Shown here one piece after another: positions 1 to 10,301 of a stretch of 32,715 nucleotides of DNA; position 1 is the stretch's first letter; the number at the start of each line of letters is the position of its first letter. The stretch covers positions 51,417,233 through 51,449,947 of the forward strand of contig CM044514.1 of the NCBI GenBank assembly GCA_024364805.1, read 5' to 3'. The notes beneath the pieces were generated by a model. The model was not told where the DNA came from. It worked only from the letters and a program-made list of their open reading frames with translations, and searched no databases. Position numbers and translations under genes: made by a program. Source of the DNA: Euprymna scolopes. Taxonomy: Eukaryota; Mollusca; Cephalopoda; Sepiida; Sepiolidae.

Positions 1-182
1 TCCCCATGTTAAGAATGGGTTTCTAAATAATAACGTTATTCTAGTAGGGTAGCATAAGTGCACAAGTACCTTTTATTTGTTATATATTTGTTTGTTTTTT
101 TTGGAGGGGGGGTGACCACTAAAAACACAATTCTACCTTAAGTACAAGTAAGAAGTTATAAATACCATGATAACAGAAACGC

Positions 183-1710
183 ATGTACTTAGTACATTTT
201 GTTTTTTTAACGCTTTTAGTACATTGTGCTAAAAACGTTAAAAACAACAAAATAGTTTGGCACTTGCCCGATGACTCAGCAGCAGCTCTGTACACCACTC
301 AGCTGCCTCAGTCTATCCTTGAGTCCATCTACTATGCACAGCAACCAACAACCCATGAGGTTTGCTTCCATGACTTCAACGATGGTACCATCCTGAATCA
401 ATATCGTGGGATGACATCTGCACTGCTACTGCCAGTGACCCATCCATGGTGCTGATTCTCGACATGGTGGAGAATGACTTTCCAGCTAAACAGGATTTCC
501 CACCTGATGCCTGACCATTCTACCAGTACCGCAATCATTTGAGCAGCTTTGACGGTGTGGTACTATACCACAACCACATAGTTATCTCCAAATCCCTCCA
601 GCCTAGAGTCTTGGAATCTCTCCACTTGGTCCACCAAGATGTTACCCAAATGTGTTATAGGGACGAACCATCCTCCTTCTGGCCAAGCATGAACTCTGCC
701 ATTTGCAACATGCAAGAGATCTGCTCCGAGTGCAATCATATGGCCCCCCTCTCAACCATGCATGCCACCGACTCCACCAATCCAGCCAGTTTACCTCTTC
801 CAAGCTATTGTTGCTGACTACATCACATATCGCGGCCATTTTCACATATTTCATCATTGTAGACCGCTACAGTAACTGGTCAAGTGTGGAAACGTCTAAT
901 AGGGCAGATGGACTCATTAGGGCATGGCACAGAACATGTCAGCTATAGAATAGCAGAGGAGCTCTCTTCCGACAGCAACCCTGAATTCACTGCCTCCAAA
1001 ACTGAGTGTTTCCTAAATGCTTGGAGAGTGAGCCACAGACACTTATCAGTAGCATTCCCCTGCAGTAATTCAAGAGCTGAGATTGCATTAAAACCATGAA
1101 ATGAATGTTAGTGAACACTAAAAATGCATCAGGATTATTAAACACCAACACCTTACAAAGGGCCATGCTTCAATATCACAACACACCAGATTGCAACAAT
1201 GCCCTTTTCCTACTATGTACCTCTTTGGTCACCCTATTAGAGATTTCATCCCAATACACCCCGGCAACTACAAACCTCATCCCATGTGGCAGGAGACTCT
1301 TCTACGAGCCAGGGAAGAGGCCCTGCGCAACAGACACATGCATAATGCGGAGAGGCTGTTGGAGGACATGGTCAACCTGCCCCTCCTTAAAGTTGGGGAC
1401 ACAGTGCAAATCAAAAATCAAGTGGGGCTCTACCCCAACAAATGGGACAAAACTAGAGTTGTGATTCAACCCTTACGACCTCTGACAACGAACAGTGACT
1501 GTAAATTTGCACGAGTAATTTTTGTATTTTTTTTCTCCAGTCTTTGCCACTTGCAGTACCAAAGATTGTGAGGGGGGGCATAGAGGATTATTATTCATTT
1601 TGTTGTAATGCATGCAGTGTTGCCTGCTATACGCATCTTCACTACATGTGAATAACACTCTTGTATTTCTTCTGTTTCAGGTATCCAATAAATTCTTGGT
1701 CATTGCGACA
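183..1710 (+). mobile_element. Ty3/gypsy LTR retrotransposon fossil (integrase end)
   Basis: This is the 3' part of a Ty3/gypsy pol region, recognised from short conserved stretches. The integrase zinc-binding domain (HHCC type) lies at about 539-760, seen as an LHLVHQDVT-like block followed by C..C..MAP. The integrase catalytic core lies at about 800-1200, with VDRYSNW and SSDSNPEFTA-like blocks in different frames. The integrase C-terminal region lies at about 1200-1470, with NKWDK near its end. Gag, protease and reverse transcriptase are absent, so the 5' part is missing or lies outside the window. The copy is old and broken many times. The element lies on the opposite strand to the second gypsy relic at 2183-5278 and belongs to a similar but not identical lineage. 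Family assignment is from the integrase blocks only. Confidence 0.8.
1579..1710 (+). repeat. Candidate 3' LTR of the first gypsy fossil
   Basis: A purine-rich tract with seven consecutive G (1572-1578) follows the integrase remnant, as expected for a polypurine tract just before a 3' LTR. About 110 bp later is an AATAAA polyadenylation-type signal (1687-1692), and the segment can be ended at GCGACA (1710). No second copy is in the window, so the limits are inferred and could be off by tens of bases. Confidence 0.4.
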
Positions 1711-2182
1711 CGTCAAAAAGTAAACCGTACTTGTCTAATTTGAAGAAGTTCTTCACAATTTTAGCAAGGTCCTTTGAATTAGCAACTGTTGTAGGATTGA
1801 GGTAAAAAAAAAAAAAAGTTGGTTGATGGGAAGGGAAGGCATTAGGCAGAGAGCCAAAGTTCAGATGTAAATTCCACGACAATATTCTGTTGAGATTATC
1901 TCAAAGACTAGATTAATTTGCTTTGTTACCACTTGTAAAATCAAATAAAACTACTTGATAAAATTTGGCAGCCATCTGGAAAGCTAACCTCTTCAACATA
2001 TGAGAGCAAAGAATTCAAATTTTCTTCCTTTGATAACTGGGAGGTATTAGACAAAAAAAAAGAAAGAAAAAAAAAAAAGCACAAGTTATGTTTTGCATTA
2101 CGTTCGCCACGTTTCCCGCCCCCTTCCAATGTCATGATCACAAATAGTGCAGCCGAGTAAGCGCTTCTTTGTTCAGGCCACA
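1711..2182. other. Unassigned stretch between two gypsy relics
   Basis: AT-rich sequence with A-runs at about 1803-1817 and 2056-2080. On the minus strand it follows the putative polypurine tract of the second gypsy relic (2183-2195), so part of it, starting with TGTGG at 2182, may be that element's degraded 3' LTR. I see no gene. Confidence 0.35.
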
Positions 2183-2299
2183 CCATATTTCCTCTATGGG
2201 AAAATTATGCCCAAGACTTTTCGGTTAGCCTATCATCATCACTGTTGTCATAAGTGGTTTCAGAACTACTAGTGTCGGAAGCATCATCTATCAAACTTG

Positions 2300-3369
2300 T
2301 TCAGTTATTCACTTTCTTTTGATGAGCGACTGCTGCTATGAAATGGTAAAGGAACTCCTGGACAAGGGTACAAATTCTTTATATGATAAGGGATTCCATC
2401 AACCATCACAGAGTTTGAACTGGTGATTCTAATCACCCAGCCTGTGCTGGATTTGTTCGTACACCTGGTGAAAGGGATTCTGGTTCAAACAGTATCTTCC
2501 ACTTGGTAACGCCCCTGGGCATTTTGCAAGTTAGGGGTAGCCATAGAATTAACATCTCGTATGCAGATGTCATAGGTGTATATGGCATTGGACAAAGCCA
2601 TGGATGTTGAAACACTGTCTTTTGGTGTGATGTTACACCAATAAACCACTTCTGGTATAGAACATTGTTTCCTATCTGTAATGGTTTTCACACTTTTGTG
2701 GTTTCTCTCAATTGCATCTTTTCCTCATGGTTTGTAGGAATACCATAATTGGAGCCACATATCTCAGTCTGGCAGGAATTGTCAAAGTGTTAGCTGGTAA
2801 ATGCGATGCCATTGTCCATTAGTATTTTAACTGGTGGGCCGCATTTTAAAATATGGATTCCAACTGGTATTGACACTTGGTGAATCTTGCTGATACAGAG
2901 ACCACCATATTGCAAATTAATCAATGAGTGTAAGATAGTAGTCACTGTCATGATGAGTGATGTTCACACTCAAACTGTTCCAATTGTCCTCCACTTTAAG
3001 CCTCTCTTTGCACCAGTATACAGGCACAGGATCAATCGGCTGTCATGCCTCACATGTTTTAACCACCATTCATACGTCAGCTTTTAACAGTTGGGTCCTT
3101 TCATTTAGCAAAGTATAATGTTGTTTTATTCCAGGGTGTCCATTCTGATGATGAATGTGTGCAATTTGTTTAATGTTCAACCAATGTGCAGTGATGGCGC
3201 AAGTGTGTTGAGTGGGCTCAACTTCAGTTTTTATTTTGCTGAGCCACCACTGTGGTACTCTCGTCAGTTGGTCGGTTTTATCACCTGATTTAACTAGTAC
3301 TACATTTACTATTAGCCTATACTCTTTAGTCAAGTTCATGAGTGTGCTGAGCTGTCTTTGTAGCAGCAT
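2300..3369 (-). pseudogene. Gypsy integrase fragments
   Basis: The segment at 3070-3369 reads KSGDKTDQLTRVPQWWL, then HIHHQNGHPGIKQ, the HHCC zinc-binding entry of a Ty3/gypsy integrase. About 2485-2691 gives EVVYWCNITPKDSVST and NLQNAQGRYQVEDTV, which match the end of the integrase core and the start of the C-terminal region. About 2300-2480 reads GWVIRITSSNSVMVDG, a C-terminal SH3-like block. The catalytic part between 2700 and 3060 is poorly preserved. In life this enzyme inserts the DNA copy into host chromatin. It is a fossil. Confidence 0.8.
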
Positions 3370-3427
3370 TTTACTGGCTGCCTTGGTGGTGAGTCACAAC
3401 TTCCCCCATTAGGGTGCCCATTGTCCA

Positions 3428-3640
3428 TCAGTAAACACAAGCTGAATCTGTCCTGATATGTAGTATCTTTACATGCCACTGGAATACAAGGTTAACTCCT
3501 TTTAACACTGAATCCAGTTCTGTCAGGTTAACGTGTTGCACATTATTCGCCGAGTGCAACCAGCCCACATTTTCAATGATTGATCCGTTGGCTTCTAGCA
3601 TGACCCCAGTGGCAAGTAAGCTTCTGAGCCCACCCAAATT
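3428..3640 (-). pseudogene. Gypsy RNase H-like fragment
   Basis: About 69 codons on the minus strand contain a block like GVMLEANGSIIENVGWL and, further on, NLTELDSVLKGVNL and RTDSACVY. These resemble the ExxA/LxELxAVLxGLNL and TDSxxVY blocks of gypsy RNase H, which removes the RNA strand after copying. The position between RT and the integrase zinc-binding domain agrees with this reading. It is a fossil. Confidence 0.7.
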
Positions 3641-3959
3641 GTAAACTCATTTCTGTTCATAGATTGCCTGATGTATCCTGTTCAGTGTTTTTATCAGCTT
3701 ACTCCTGAAAGGGGAGTTATCTATTTTGTCATTCCAGCCAGTGATAACTTTGTAGGCACGATGTTTCATGTACGCTGTAGTTATGCTGAGCAGTTTGAAA
3801 AAAAAAAAAAAAAAATTACCATTTTTTCTTATACTGAAAGGATTGTTCGTCTCGTCATGACTGATGGAAATTCTAAAATATTTCCTCCCCATATCCATTG
3901 TAGTCTACTGCCATCACTGGGAACACACAATCCGAGCACTCATGCTCCTTCTTGAAGTC

Positions 3960-4440
3960 GCTCAGTCCAAATTTTGCCAAATGTTCCTTCACTCGCTCTG
4001 CAGATATGAGATGTAAATTGACAAAAACTGTATGACGACGTGGCTTGTAATTTGTCGGAAATTACTGAATTCATAATGGATAGCATTATTATCTGCGCAA
4101 TGTTCAGGCCAAACCGGTCATGTGAGATAATACTTTTGTTCCTTCAACATTATTATTTGAAATAGACATAGTAATTTGTGTATGTGCACCTGAAGATAGA
4201 ACTTCTCTAAGTTCAGTATGGCAACATTAAAGCCTTTACGCAGCCATTTCCACAACTTCTGTGTACATACATCTGCATTTACTGTGAAAGCATAGACAAA
4301 ATTATTGAACTCCCTATAGTCCATCACAAGTCACACTTTTTTTTTGTTCATCTGTACTGTTGCCATTAACGAAATTAAGGACTTAGGTGGACCTAGCTCA
4401 TTTACTAAATATGGCACCAACCATCCATTTTTCAGCTATA
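3960..4440 (-). pseudogene. Gypsy reverse transcriptase fragment
   Basis: The minus strand contains MDYREFNNF (about 4300-4327) and LNLEKFYLQVHIHK (about 4170-4215). These correspond to the MDYRxLN and LDLxxAYLQV blocks around the first catalytic region of Ty3/gypsy reverse transcriptases. The enzyme would copy element RNA to DNA in the particle. Only short blocks remain recognisable, and later RT motifs between here and the RNase H segment are eroded. Confidence 0.75.
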
Positions 4441-4999
4441 AATCCAGTTTTTTTTCTTATTCAGCCTGAATATGCTTGGACACAGGCTACTCCGGTATTT
4501 GATTCTTTAGTTGCCTTGGTGTTTGTCCACCTGTCTATTTCCACACATTGGTCCACTCTTTCTTCCATTGGTCAAATACATCACTGAAGTCTGGCTCATC
4601 GATTTTGATTGCAGCACACCTGGATACATTCTCCATGAAGAAATGAACCTTACCAAATTCAGTCAAATGACCCCCCCCCCACCAACTTCTTAAGAACATC
4701 AAATCATAGTAAAAGGTTGGAACTTAAGTTTTCCTTTGACAACTAAAGCCACCAAGTGTGAAGATTGCCCACTGTAAACTCAAATTAGCTATTTGCATAG
4801 CATCGCCTAACCTTTCCATTTGCAATTATCACTTTAAGAATCTGCCCTCTCTACCGATGACATACCACGATTGCAATAGCTGGTGTCAATTAGGGCTGTG
4901 TATTGTCACCTATCAACAAATATATGGAGACTCAATATGTCTTGTTTTTCACTTGCATGGGGAGTACACTGGTGCTGGCTGACATCTTTTACCCGGTCA

Positions 5000-5278
5000 T
5001 TTTCTTGGGATTCTGCAGCAAAGTGGCTAATCTCATTGCACTTGAAGCATCATAATTTATGTTGTGACCTTTGGATGCTTCTCCAATCAGGCTGTCCTAT
5101 TGCACAGTCTTTGGCCATATGACCCTGGTCACAGCATCTGTAACAGGTGATCCCTGTTCAGAGATTCATTGTGGGTGGAACTCTAACCTCATCTCAAAGT
5201 GGTTGCATGGCTGTAACAATGTTCTCAGCAGCATCCAATGTGAATACCCTAGCTCGTGCCAACAAAATGGCGACCACT
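5000..5278 (-). pseudogene. Gypsy gag C-terminus with CCHC zinc knuckles
   Basis: The minus strand at about 5102-5146 reads CYRCCDQGHMAKDC, a CX2CX4HX4C retroviral-type zinc knuckle that in living elements binds RNA in the virus-like particle. A second, knuckle-like block (CFKCNEISHF) follows at about 5009-5050. This pair marks the nucleocapsid end of gag and fixes the orientation of the whole relic. Only the C-terminal part is present. It is a fossil fragment. Confidence 0.8.
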
Positions 5279-5411
5279 GAAAACCATTACAGAATACACT
5301 GAATAATAAAGATCTTAATATCATGAAGACTACTTGTCAGCGACAATTTTAAATGTGATAGTCATTCAAAACATTTTGAAAGGTGAGTGTTTAGTTGGTA
5401 CACATTCGCCT
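5279..5411 (+). repeat. Dispersed repeat, copy 1 (partner at 18508-18662)
   Basis: Begins GAAAACCATTACAGAATACA and shares the block CGACAATTTTAAATGTGAT and a later AGTTGGTAC with 18508-18662 in the same orientation. The copies differ by scattered substitutions and indels. It abuts the end of gypsy gag similarity, so it may be a boundary element or part of a non-coding retroelement end. Family not recognised. Confidence 0.7.
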
Positions 5412-5931
5412 TGTTTTTTATATGAAGGAAATTCTGGACAAGCACCAATATTTTAGCAAATAAATAATTCAAAGTTTCATTGACATGAGAAATACACAGA
5501 CAGATACTAGTCTAGTGATTACACGATTTCATTAATATATAGAAGAGATAATTGTAGAAAGAACAATGATTACATCATAGCTTTCTACATTCTGAAGTGG
5601 TTTGGGAGTCTTAATTAAAACAGCTAGATAGACGGTAATAATGGCAAACTTCTACCTAATGAGACAATGGCATTCTACATGTAGTCTAGTGCATTGCAGC
5701 ATCTGCTGTACCTGAAGCTGGAGTAGCTGTTGAAGCTGGGGTTGCTTCTCCAGATAGTGACCTTTGTAATAAATTAATGACATATTACGAAGTCGACACT
5801 CCAGATGCAGGTCTGGGCAGGTGATAAGGAGACCTAGGTTAGCCCAGTTACCAGGCTCCCCCTCTCTTGGCATTGCAAAGTTCGAGAGAAAGGCAAGCCA
5901 AGACGGTTGGAGCAAGCGCAGCTGCAGGAGT
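5412..5931. other. Unassigned AT-rich stretch
   Basis: No feature recognised. A 104-codon reading frame on the minus strand (5652-5966) is Lys/Asn-rich at one end and Gln/Leu-rich at the other. It runs into the LINE tail, so it is probably not a gene. Confidence 0.4.
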
Positions 5932-6021
5932 TTATTTTTATTTTTTTTTATTTTATTCATGTTCACCCCTTACAAAGCATATCGCCACTTGGACGTAAGG
6001 GGCTATTATTTGGGACCATGT

Positions 6022-6805
6022 CTAGGAAAGACTATTAAGATATTTGTTTATGTTACATTTAAACTTCTGCATATCAGTACAACCAGGGAAGTAGGCAGCA
6101 GGAAGAGAATTCCAAAGTCTAGCTGTTTGAGGGAAGAAACTATTAGAATAGAAAGCTTTCTGTCATTTAGAGACATCAACAGTGAAGGGGTGAGATCTTA
6201 TTGCCAAGCAGGTTTGTTTGGGATATGTACGTCGAGGGGGTACAAGTGAAACGAGTTCATCAGAACACATTCCATTAAAATATTTGTAAAACAGGCAGTG
6301 ATGCAACATTGCGGTGATGAGACAGGGGCTGGAGCCTAGTGGAACCAATTGGATTGACAACTCTTTTTTGGACCTTATCTAAGAGAGAGAGACTAGTGGT
6401 AGATGCACCAGCCCAGATGTGGCAGCAATACTCCATGCATGGGTGAATGGTGACCTTGTAAAGGTACAGGATACTCTCAGGTGTGAGTAGTCTTTCAACT
6501 CGATAAAGGGAACCCACCTTCATTGCAGCAGCCTTTGCAATGTCCTCTATGTATTTGTTCCAGTTCATATTGCCTGCAAATGTTGGGCCGAGGAGTTTGA
6601 AGGTAGAATTCTCAGGTAGGGTGCTATTTGTCATGGATATAGGGGGTTGGAGAGGCGTCTTGTAATTGTTAAAGGAGAGCAGCTTAGTTTTACTAGCATT
6701 AAATGTTACCATCCATTTGCGGCTCCATTCCACTATAGTCTGGAGGTGATTTTCTAATGATATTGCCATTGTCTTGAATTTATGTATATCTGCTTTTTTT
6801 TTCAT
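6022..6805 (-). pseudogene. LINE ORF2 thumb and C-terminal domain
   Basis: A frame of 176 codons at 6275-6805 reads VEWSRKWMVTFNASKTKLLS, then STFKLLGPTFAGNMNW, RVERLLTPESILYLYK and MEYCCHIWAGA, and PLSHHRNVASL. This is the standard C-terminal path of CR1/Jockey ORF2. A frame change near 6290 leads to YKYFNGMCSDELVSLVPP (6163-6360). After a stop near 6165 the stretch continues as ARLWNSLPAAYFPG and ends at a stop codon at 6022-6024. The order and spacing agree with the homologous fragment at 12660-13419. Confidence 0.85.
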
Positions 6806-7490
6806 GCATATTATAGTGTTGTATTATCAGCAAATATACCCATCTTGGACACAATATTATCAGGGAGGTCGTTTATGAATATCAGGAATAATAACGGTTC
6901 AAGGATCGACCCAAGGCACTCCCGCATTAATGTTATGTTGCTTGGATGTACGTCCGTCAATGACAACCTGTATGCTTCTATTGTCTAAGAAGGATCTAAT
7001 TATATTTAGTATACGTCCAGTTATACCGTACGATTTAATTTTCATTAGCAGCCCTTTATGCCAGACTGTGTCAAAGGCCTTGAATATATCAAGGGCTACA
7101 GCCCTGGCTTTGCCTACCTTATCCAGTACATGGTAAATGCGTTCAGAGATGACTGTTAAAATATCTGCAGTAGAATGACATTGCCTGACTCCATACTGTT
7201 TGTCAGAGGGAAAATTTGCTTTTGCAAGGTGGTGAACAAGTGCTTGATTAATTAAGGTCTCAAAGATTTTAGCGAAAAGTGGAAGGAGACTAATGGGGTG
7301 ATAATTGAGAAGGTCTGTTCTTTCACCAAAATTCTTGTACATCTTCCAGCTATTAGGGAAGCAAGATTCAGCAAGGCATTTATTGTAGAGCTTGGAAAGG
7401 ATGGGGGCTAGCTCGGCTGAACATTTCTTAATTAGTATAGCAGGGATGAGATCAGACATACACACCTTTGAGGTGTCTAAGTTTTTATGA
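6806..7490 (-). pseudogene. LINE reverse transcriptase domain
   Basis: The first part reads SDLIPAILIKKC, then NYHPISLLP (NYRPISLLP in the family), QYGVRQCHSTAD, and ALDIFKAFDTVWHKGLL with the first catalytic Asp. It continues to SFLDNRSIQVVIDG and NINAGVPW. After a frame change near 6905 come LFLIFINDLPDNIVSK and FADNTT at about 6823-6834, where the family has FADDTT. The second Asp of the catalytic pair is therefore Asn, which would abolish polymerase activity. Another frame change near 6805 joins the thumb region. The enzyme normally copies its own mRNA at a nicked chromosomal site. Confidence 0.88.
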
Positions 7491-8170
7491 TATCGTAGAC
7501 ATGCGAAAGAGTGATTTTTACATCATCTAATGTGGCTTCAGTCATAGGAAAATATGGGAGGGAGTTATTTGTTGGTTCTAAGGTGGAGTTGAAGGTGAAT
7601 CGCCGGGCAAGCAGTTCCGTCTTCTCCATTGCCGTGCATGCAACCTTCTGGTTGTTACTCAGTGGAGGAATTATTGATTGTCCTTTATTCACTACACTAG
7701 TATAGATTTTTCCAGAAATCATGAGTCTCCAACTTTTGCAATTCAATGTGTTCCCTGATTATTTCAGCATGCTTTCTTTTGACTGTCACTATTTCTCTCT
7801 TACAATGATTTCTAACATCTATGAATTTTTGCCTATTTGTATTTGACTTATGACGTACAAATCGGCAAAATGCATGCTGTCTTTGTGCAATGGCAGCTGC
7901 ACAATCTGCAGTGAGCCATGGGGGTGAGTGGGGTTTGCTATAATTCTTCCGTGTGGGAACATGTGCTTCTGCTTCAATGCCCGTTTTGCACCATTCAGTT
8001 ATCTCATTGGCATACTGTTCAGCAGGAAGAGAGAAGATATTGGATGTGTTCTCTAATGGCTTCCCATTCAGCCTTGAAGGAGTTGCTGGAAAGGTGTTGC
8101 AGTGCTTTCACCATCCGTCTATCAGGACTCCAACCCGGATTATTGTTTATTTTTCAGGGTTTACTCAGCT
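7477..8170 (-). pseudogene. LINE ORF2 linker between endonuclease and RT
   Basis: The minus strand at about 7990-7860 reads HSPPWLTADCAAAIAQRQHA followed by a Lys/Arg-rich stretch (NHCKREIVTVKRKHAE) around 7810-7760. Then come KSWRLMISGKIYTS and a block ending TEATLDDVKITLSHV at about 7500. These match the segment between endonuclease and RT of CR1/Jockey-type ORF2 proteins, including the W-L-T and A-K-R spacing. A frame change lies near 7485, where the reading passes to the frame that starts the RT (LDTSKVC). The endonuclease catalytic residues are not present. Confidence 0.7.
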
Positions 8171-8262
8171 TTTACCAGGGAAAATCCATAAGGCAGGCGA
8201 TAATAACAGGTTAGAATTATAGTTTTAGGCAAATATCAAGTATTACATTTCAAGAAAAACAG

Positions 8263-9480
8263 GATTTGGCAGACCTGTATAAGAATACCTACCCCCTAAA
8301 AACGCATGTTTTTCACCTTTTAACTTTTTCGACGATTTTTATAGATTACAGGGGTGTGTATTACTGTACACATAGATTCGAAAAAGAAATATATAACAAA
8401 TAAATGTTATCAAAGGCAAGATAAGTTACTTTTCTGCCAAACTGGATATATTTTTTGTGTTTTTATTCAATGTAACATATTTATTCAGCTCGAAAAACAT
8501 ACAGTGTTTACCGATGTATTCGAAAATTCAAGATTGCGCCTCACACCCTCTTTAACACCGTAAGTTTGGAAAAAGGTGTAATAAATAAAAAAAAAAAACT
8601 ATACAAAATACTATTAAAAACCCGCCGAATATATGTCAACCTATGTCACGGTAACATATTGAGCGAGTTTTTAACAGTATTTTATCCGGTTTTTTTATTT
8701 ATAACATCTTTTCCCACACTTACCGTGTTAAAGAGAGAATCAGATGCCATCTTGAATTTTCCAATACATCGGTAAACACTGTATGGTTTTCGAGCTGAAT
8801 AAACATGTTACATTGAATAAAAACACGAAAATATATCCAGTTTGGTAGAAAAGTAACTTATCTTGCCTTTGATAACATTTATTTGTTATATATTTGTTTT
8901 TTGACAACTTTTTCGAATCTATGTGTACAGTAATACAAACCCCGAATCTGAAAACCGTTTCCGTCGCAAAAAAAATATTCTTCATGATATGAAGAAATTT
9001 CTTTTTCGAAAAGTGGGTGATCACTTTTCCATCTAAATTTAACTTAAAACGAGCATCCACTTTCTGGCCACCAGAGAGAGGAAGCATTTTTTGTGTGTTT
9101 ATTGGTTAAAAAGTTTTTTGATATCTTTTGCATGGTATTAATCCCTGAACTCTGGCAATATTTCTCATTTCACAGAGTATCCTTCGTTTACGCTACGCGC
9201 GAGCATAAACGAAGGCACTCGCGTACCAAACTGTCTTGTCACAGTGTGTAGTATTAGCGAAAAATTAAAATTAGACGAAAAACAAGTAGTTTTCCGAATA
9301 TTAAACGATGTAATTCTATGTTATCACGGGTGGCCATTTTATACGCGCAAGCGTGCGCACATGGCCTACGCTCGTGCGTAAAGTTTTACCTAATAATCGT
9401 CGGAAAAAATTTTTTTTTAAAAAAAAAGTGTAAAACACGCATTTTTAGGGGGTGGGCACTCTCGTACAGGTCCGCGAAAT
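8263..9480. repeat. Large nested inverted repeat (foldback element)
   Basis: Two layers of inverted repetition. The inner arms, about 8343-8640 and 8650-8948, are near-complete reverse complements with a loop of only about ten bases around 8645, with many runs of 15 or more exact pairs. The outer arms, about 8263-8341 and 9386-9480, are also reverse complements: GACCTGTA plus CACCCCCTAAAAA-like cores occur on both sides. On the left the two arms are adjacent; on the right they are separated by about 440 bp (8949-9385). So either the right arm gained a segment or the left arm lost one. The opposing reading frames at 8354-8563 and 8740-9087 encode nearly the same peptide only because the DNA is palindromic. 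Transposon family unknown. Confidence 0.8.
9181..9215. repeat. Short hairpin inside the foldback element
   Basis: CCTTCGTTTACGCT is followed after 7 bases (ACGCGCG) by AGCATAAACGAAGG: a 14-bp stem with one mismatch or wobble. It sits in a CpG-rich island within AT-rich DNA, and a second weaker hairpin (GGCCAT...ATGGCC, about 9331-9366) lies 115 bp downstream. Confidence 0.7.
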
Positions 9481-10273
9481 ATTTCTATTGTCGAATACAA
9501 TTTTAACTGATACTTATGTAGAATACGGACCGTGGCGTGCTAAAATAACGTTAATATTCATTTTTAACATGGGAATGGGTCATTTTTAACTATTCTGTAC
9601 TTTCATCTAACACTATAATAAACAAAAGATACCGTAAAAATTGAACTTGAAATTTAGAAAATAGCATCGTCCATATTCTGGCCTAAGTTTAATTTTTTTA
9701 TTACACTTATTTAAAAAAATAAAAATAAAATAAAAATACAGAAATATATTTGATTTATGTACTCGTCACGGAACGAAAATGTCATATTTAAAAAATTACA
9801 TAAAATTGATCAAGTAGTTTATCATTTTTTTTTTTTTAAACAAAGAAAATCAAAATTTATGAGTTTTAGCGATTTTACCACTAAACTAATGATGCACCTA
9901 AACTTTAAATTGATTTCTTGTAATTTTTTAAGGGCATAAACAAACAAAAAGAGTACGAGAACATTTTAATGAAAAACGTCAACACAAGTATCCTACATAA
10001 ATATAATCAAATAATAATTGAAAATATCATACCTCAAGAAGCAGAAAATTAATCTGCGTTTAAATAATTTAAAAAAAAAAACAGACAGGTTATCCAATAT
10101 TTGTTATGCTTTTTTTCATGCTATTTTCAAACAAACCGGGAAGCTAAAGGTCGGTGAAAGATTAACCAATGAAATGCCTTCATTTGGTACAGTGGCGCCG
10201 TCTACAATTAAAAAAAACACTTAAAAGTGTAGATAACTCTGAAGAAAAAAAAAAATTTTTTTCTTGTTATAAA
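9481..10273. other. Unassigned AT-rich stretch
   Basis: Very AT-rich, with several A and T runs and no recognisable coding block, terminal repeat or hairpin of note. It ends at the Helitron-type terminus at 10274. Confidence 0.4.
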
Positions 10274-10285
10274 CTAGTAGGTGTA

Positions 10286-10301
10286 CCCAGCGTTGCTCGG
10301 G
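10286..10301 (-). repeat. Helitron-type 3' terminal hairpin
   Basis: CCCGAGCAACGCTGGG on the minus strand can fold with CCC/GGG and a short GC inner stem. It is followed eight bases later by CTAG|T. The position, GC content and CTRR end are those of a Helitron 3' terminus. The related sequence CGAACAACGCCGGAGG before CTAG|T at 18386-18389 supports a family. Confidence 0.6.

Larger units (their letters stand above)
2183..5278 (-). mobile_element. Ty3/gypsy LTR retrotransposon fossil (gag to integrase)
   Basis: Reading on the minus strand, the parts follow Ty3/gypsy order. Gag nucleocapsid zinc knuckles are at about 5009-5146, a protease-like D-T site at about 4871-4899, and reverse transcriptase at about 3960-4440. 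RNase H is at about 3428-3640, the integrase zinc-binding domain at about 3070-3369, and integrase core to C-terminus at about 2300-2900. The order gag-PR-RT-RH-IN separates Ty3/gypsy from Ty1/copia, where integrase precedes RT. The N-terminal part of gag and the 5' LTR are not seen: gag similarity stops near 5278, where an unrelated dispersed repeat starts. The copy is old and broken many times. Confidence 0.85.
5932..8200 (-). mobile_element. CR1/Jockey-group LINE, 5'-truncated
   Basis: A non-LTR retrotransposon on the minus strand. In order it carries the region between endonuclease and RT (about 8170-7480), the reverse transcriptase (about 7490-6800), the thumb and C-terminal domain (about 6805-6022), a short 3' UTR and an A-rich tail made of TAAAA-like units at about 5932-5965. 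It lacks the N-terminal endonuclease and any ORF1, consistent with 5' truncation during target-primed reverse transcription. Several frame changes and stops interrupt the reading. The block MEYCCHIWAGA is shared with the LINE fragment at 12660-13535, so both belong to related families. The exact clade (CR1, Jockey, or kin) cannot be fixed by eye. Confidence 0.88.

Noticed and set aside
5652-5966. 104-codon minus-strand frame with Lys/Asn and Gln/Leu runs
   Set aside because: It begins inside the A-rich LINE tail and has no domain; chance opening in repetitive sequence.
8354-9087. Two opposing reading frames encoding nearly the same peptide (8354-8563 plus, 8740-9087 minus)
   Set aside because: They are explained by the palindrome; composition is not protein-like and no motif is present.
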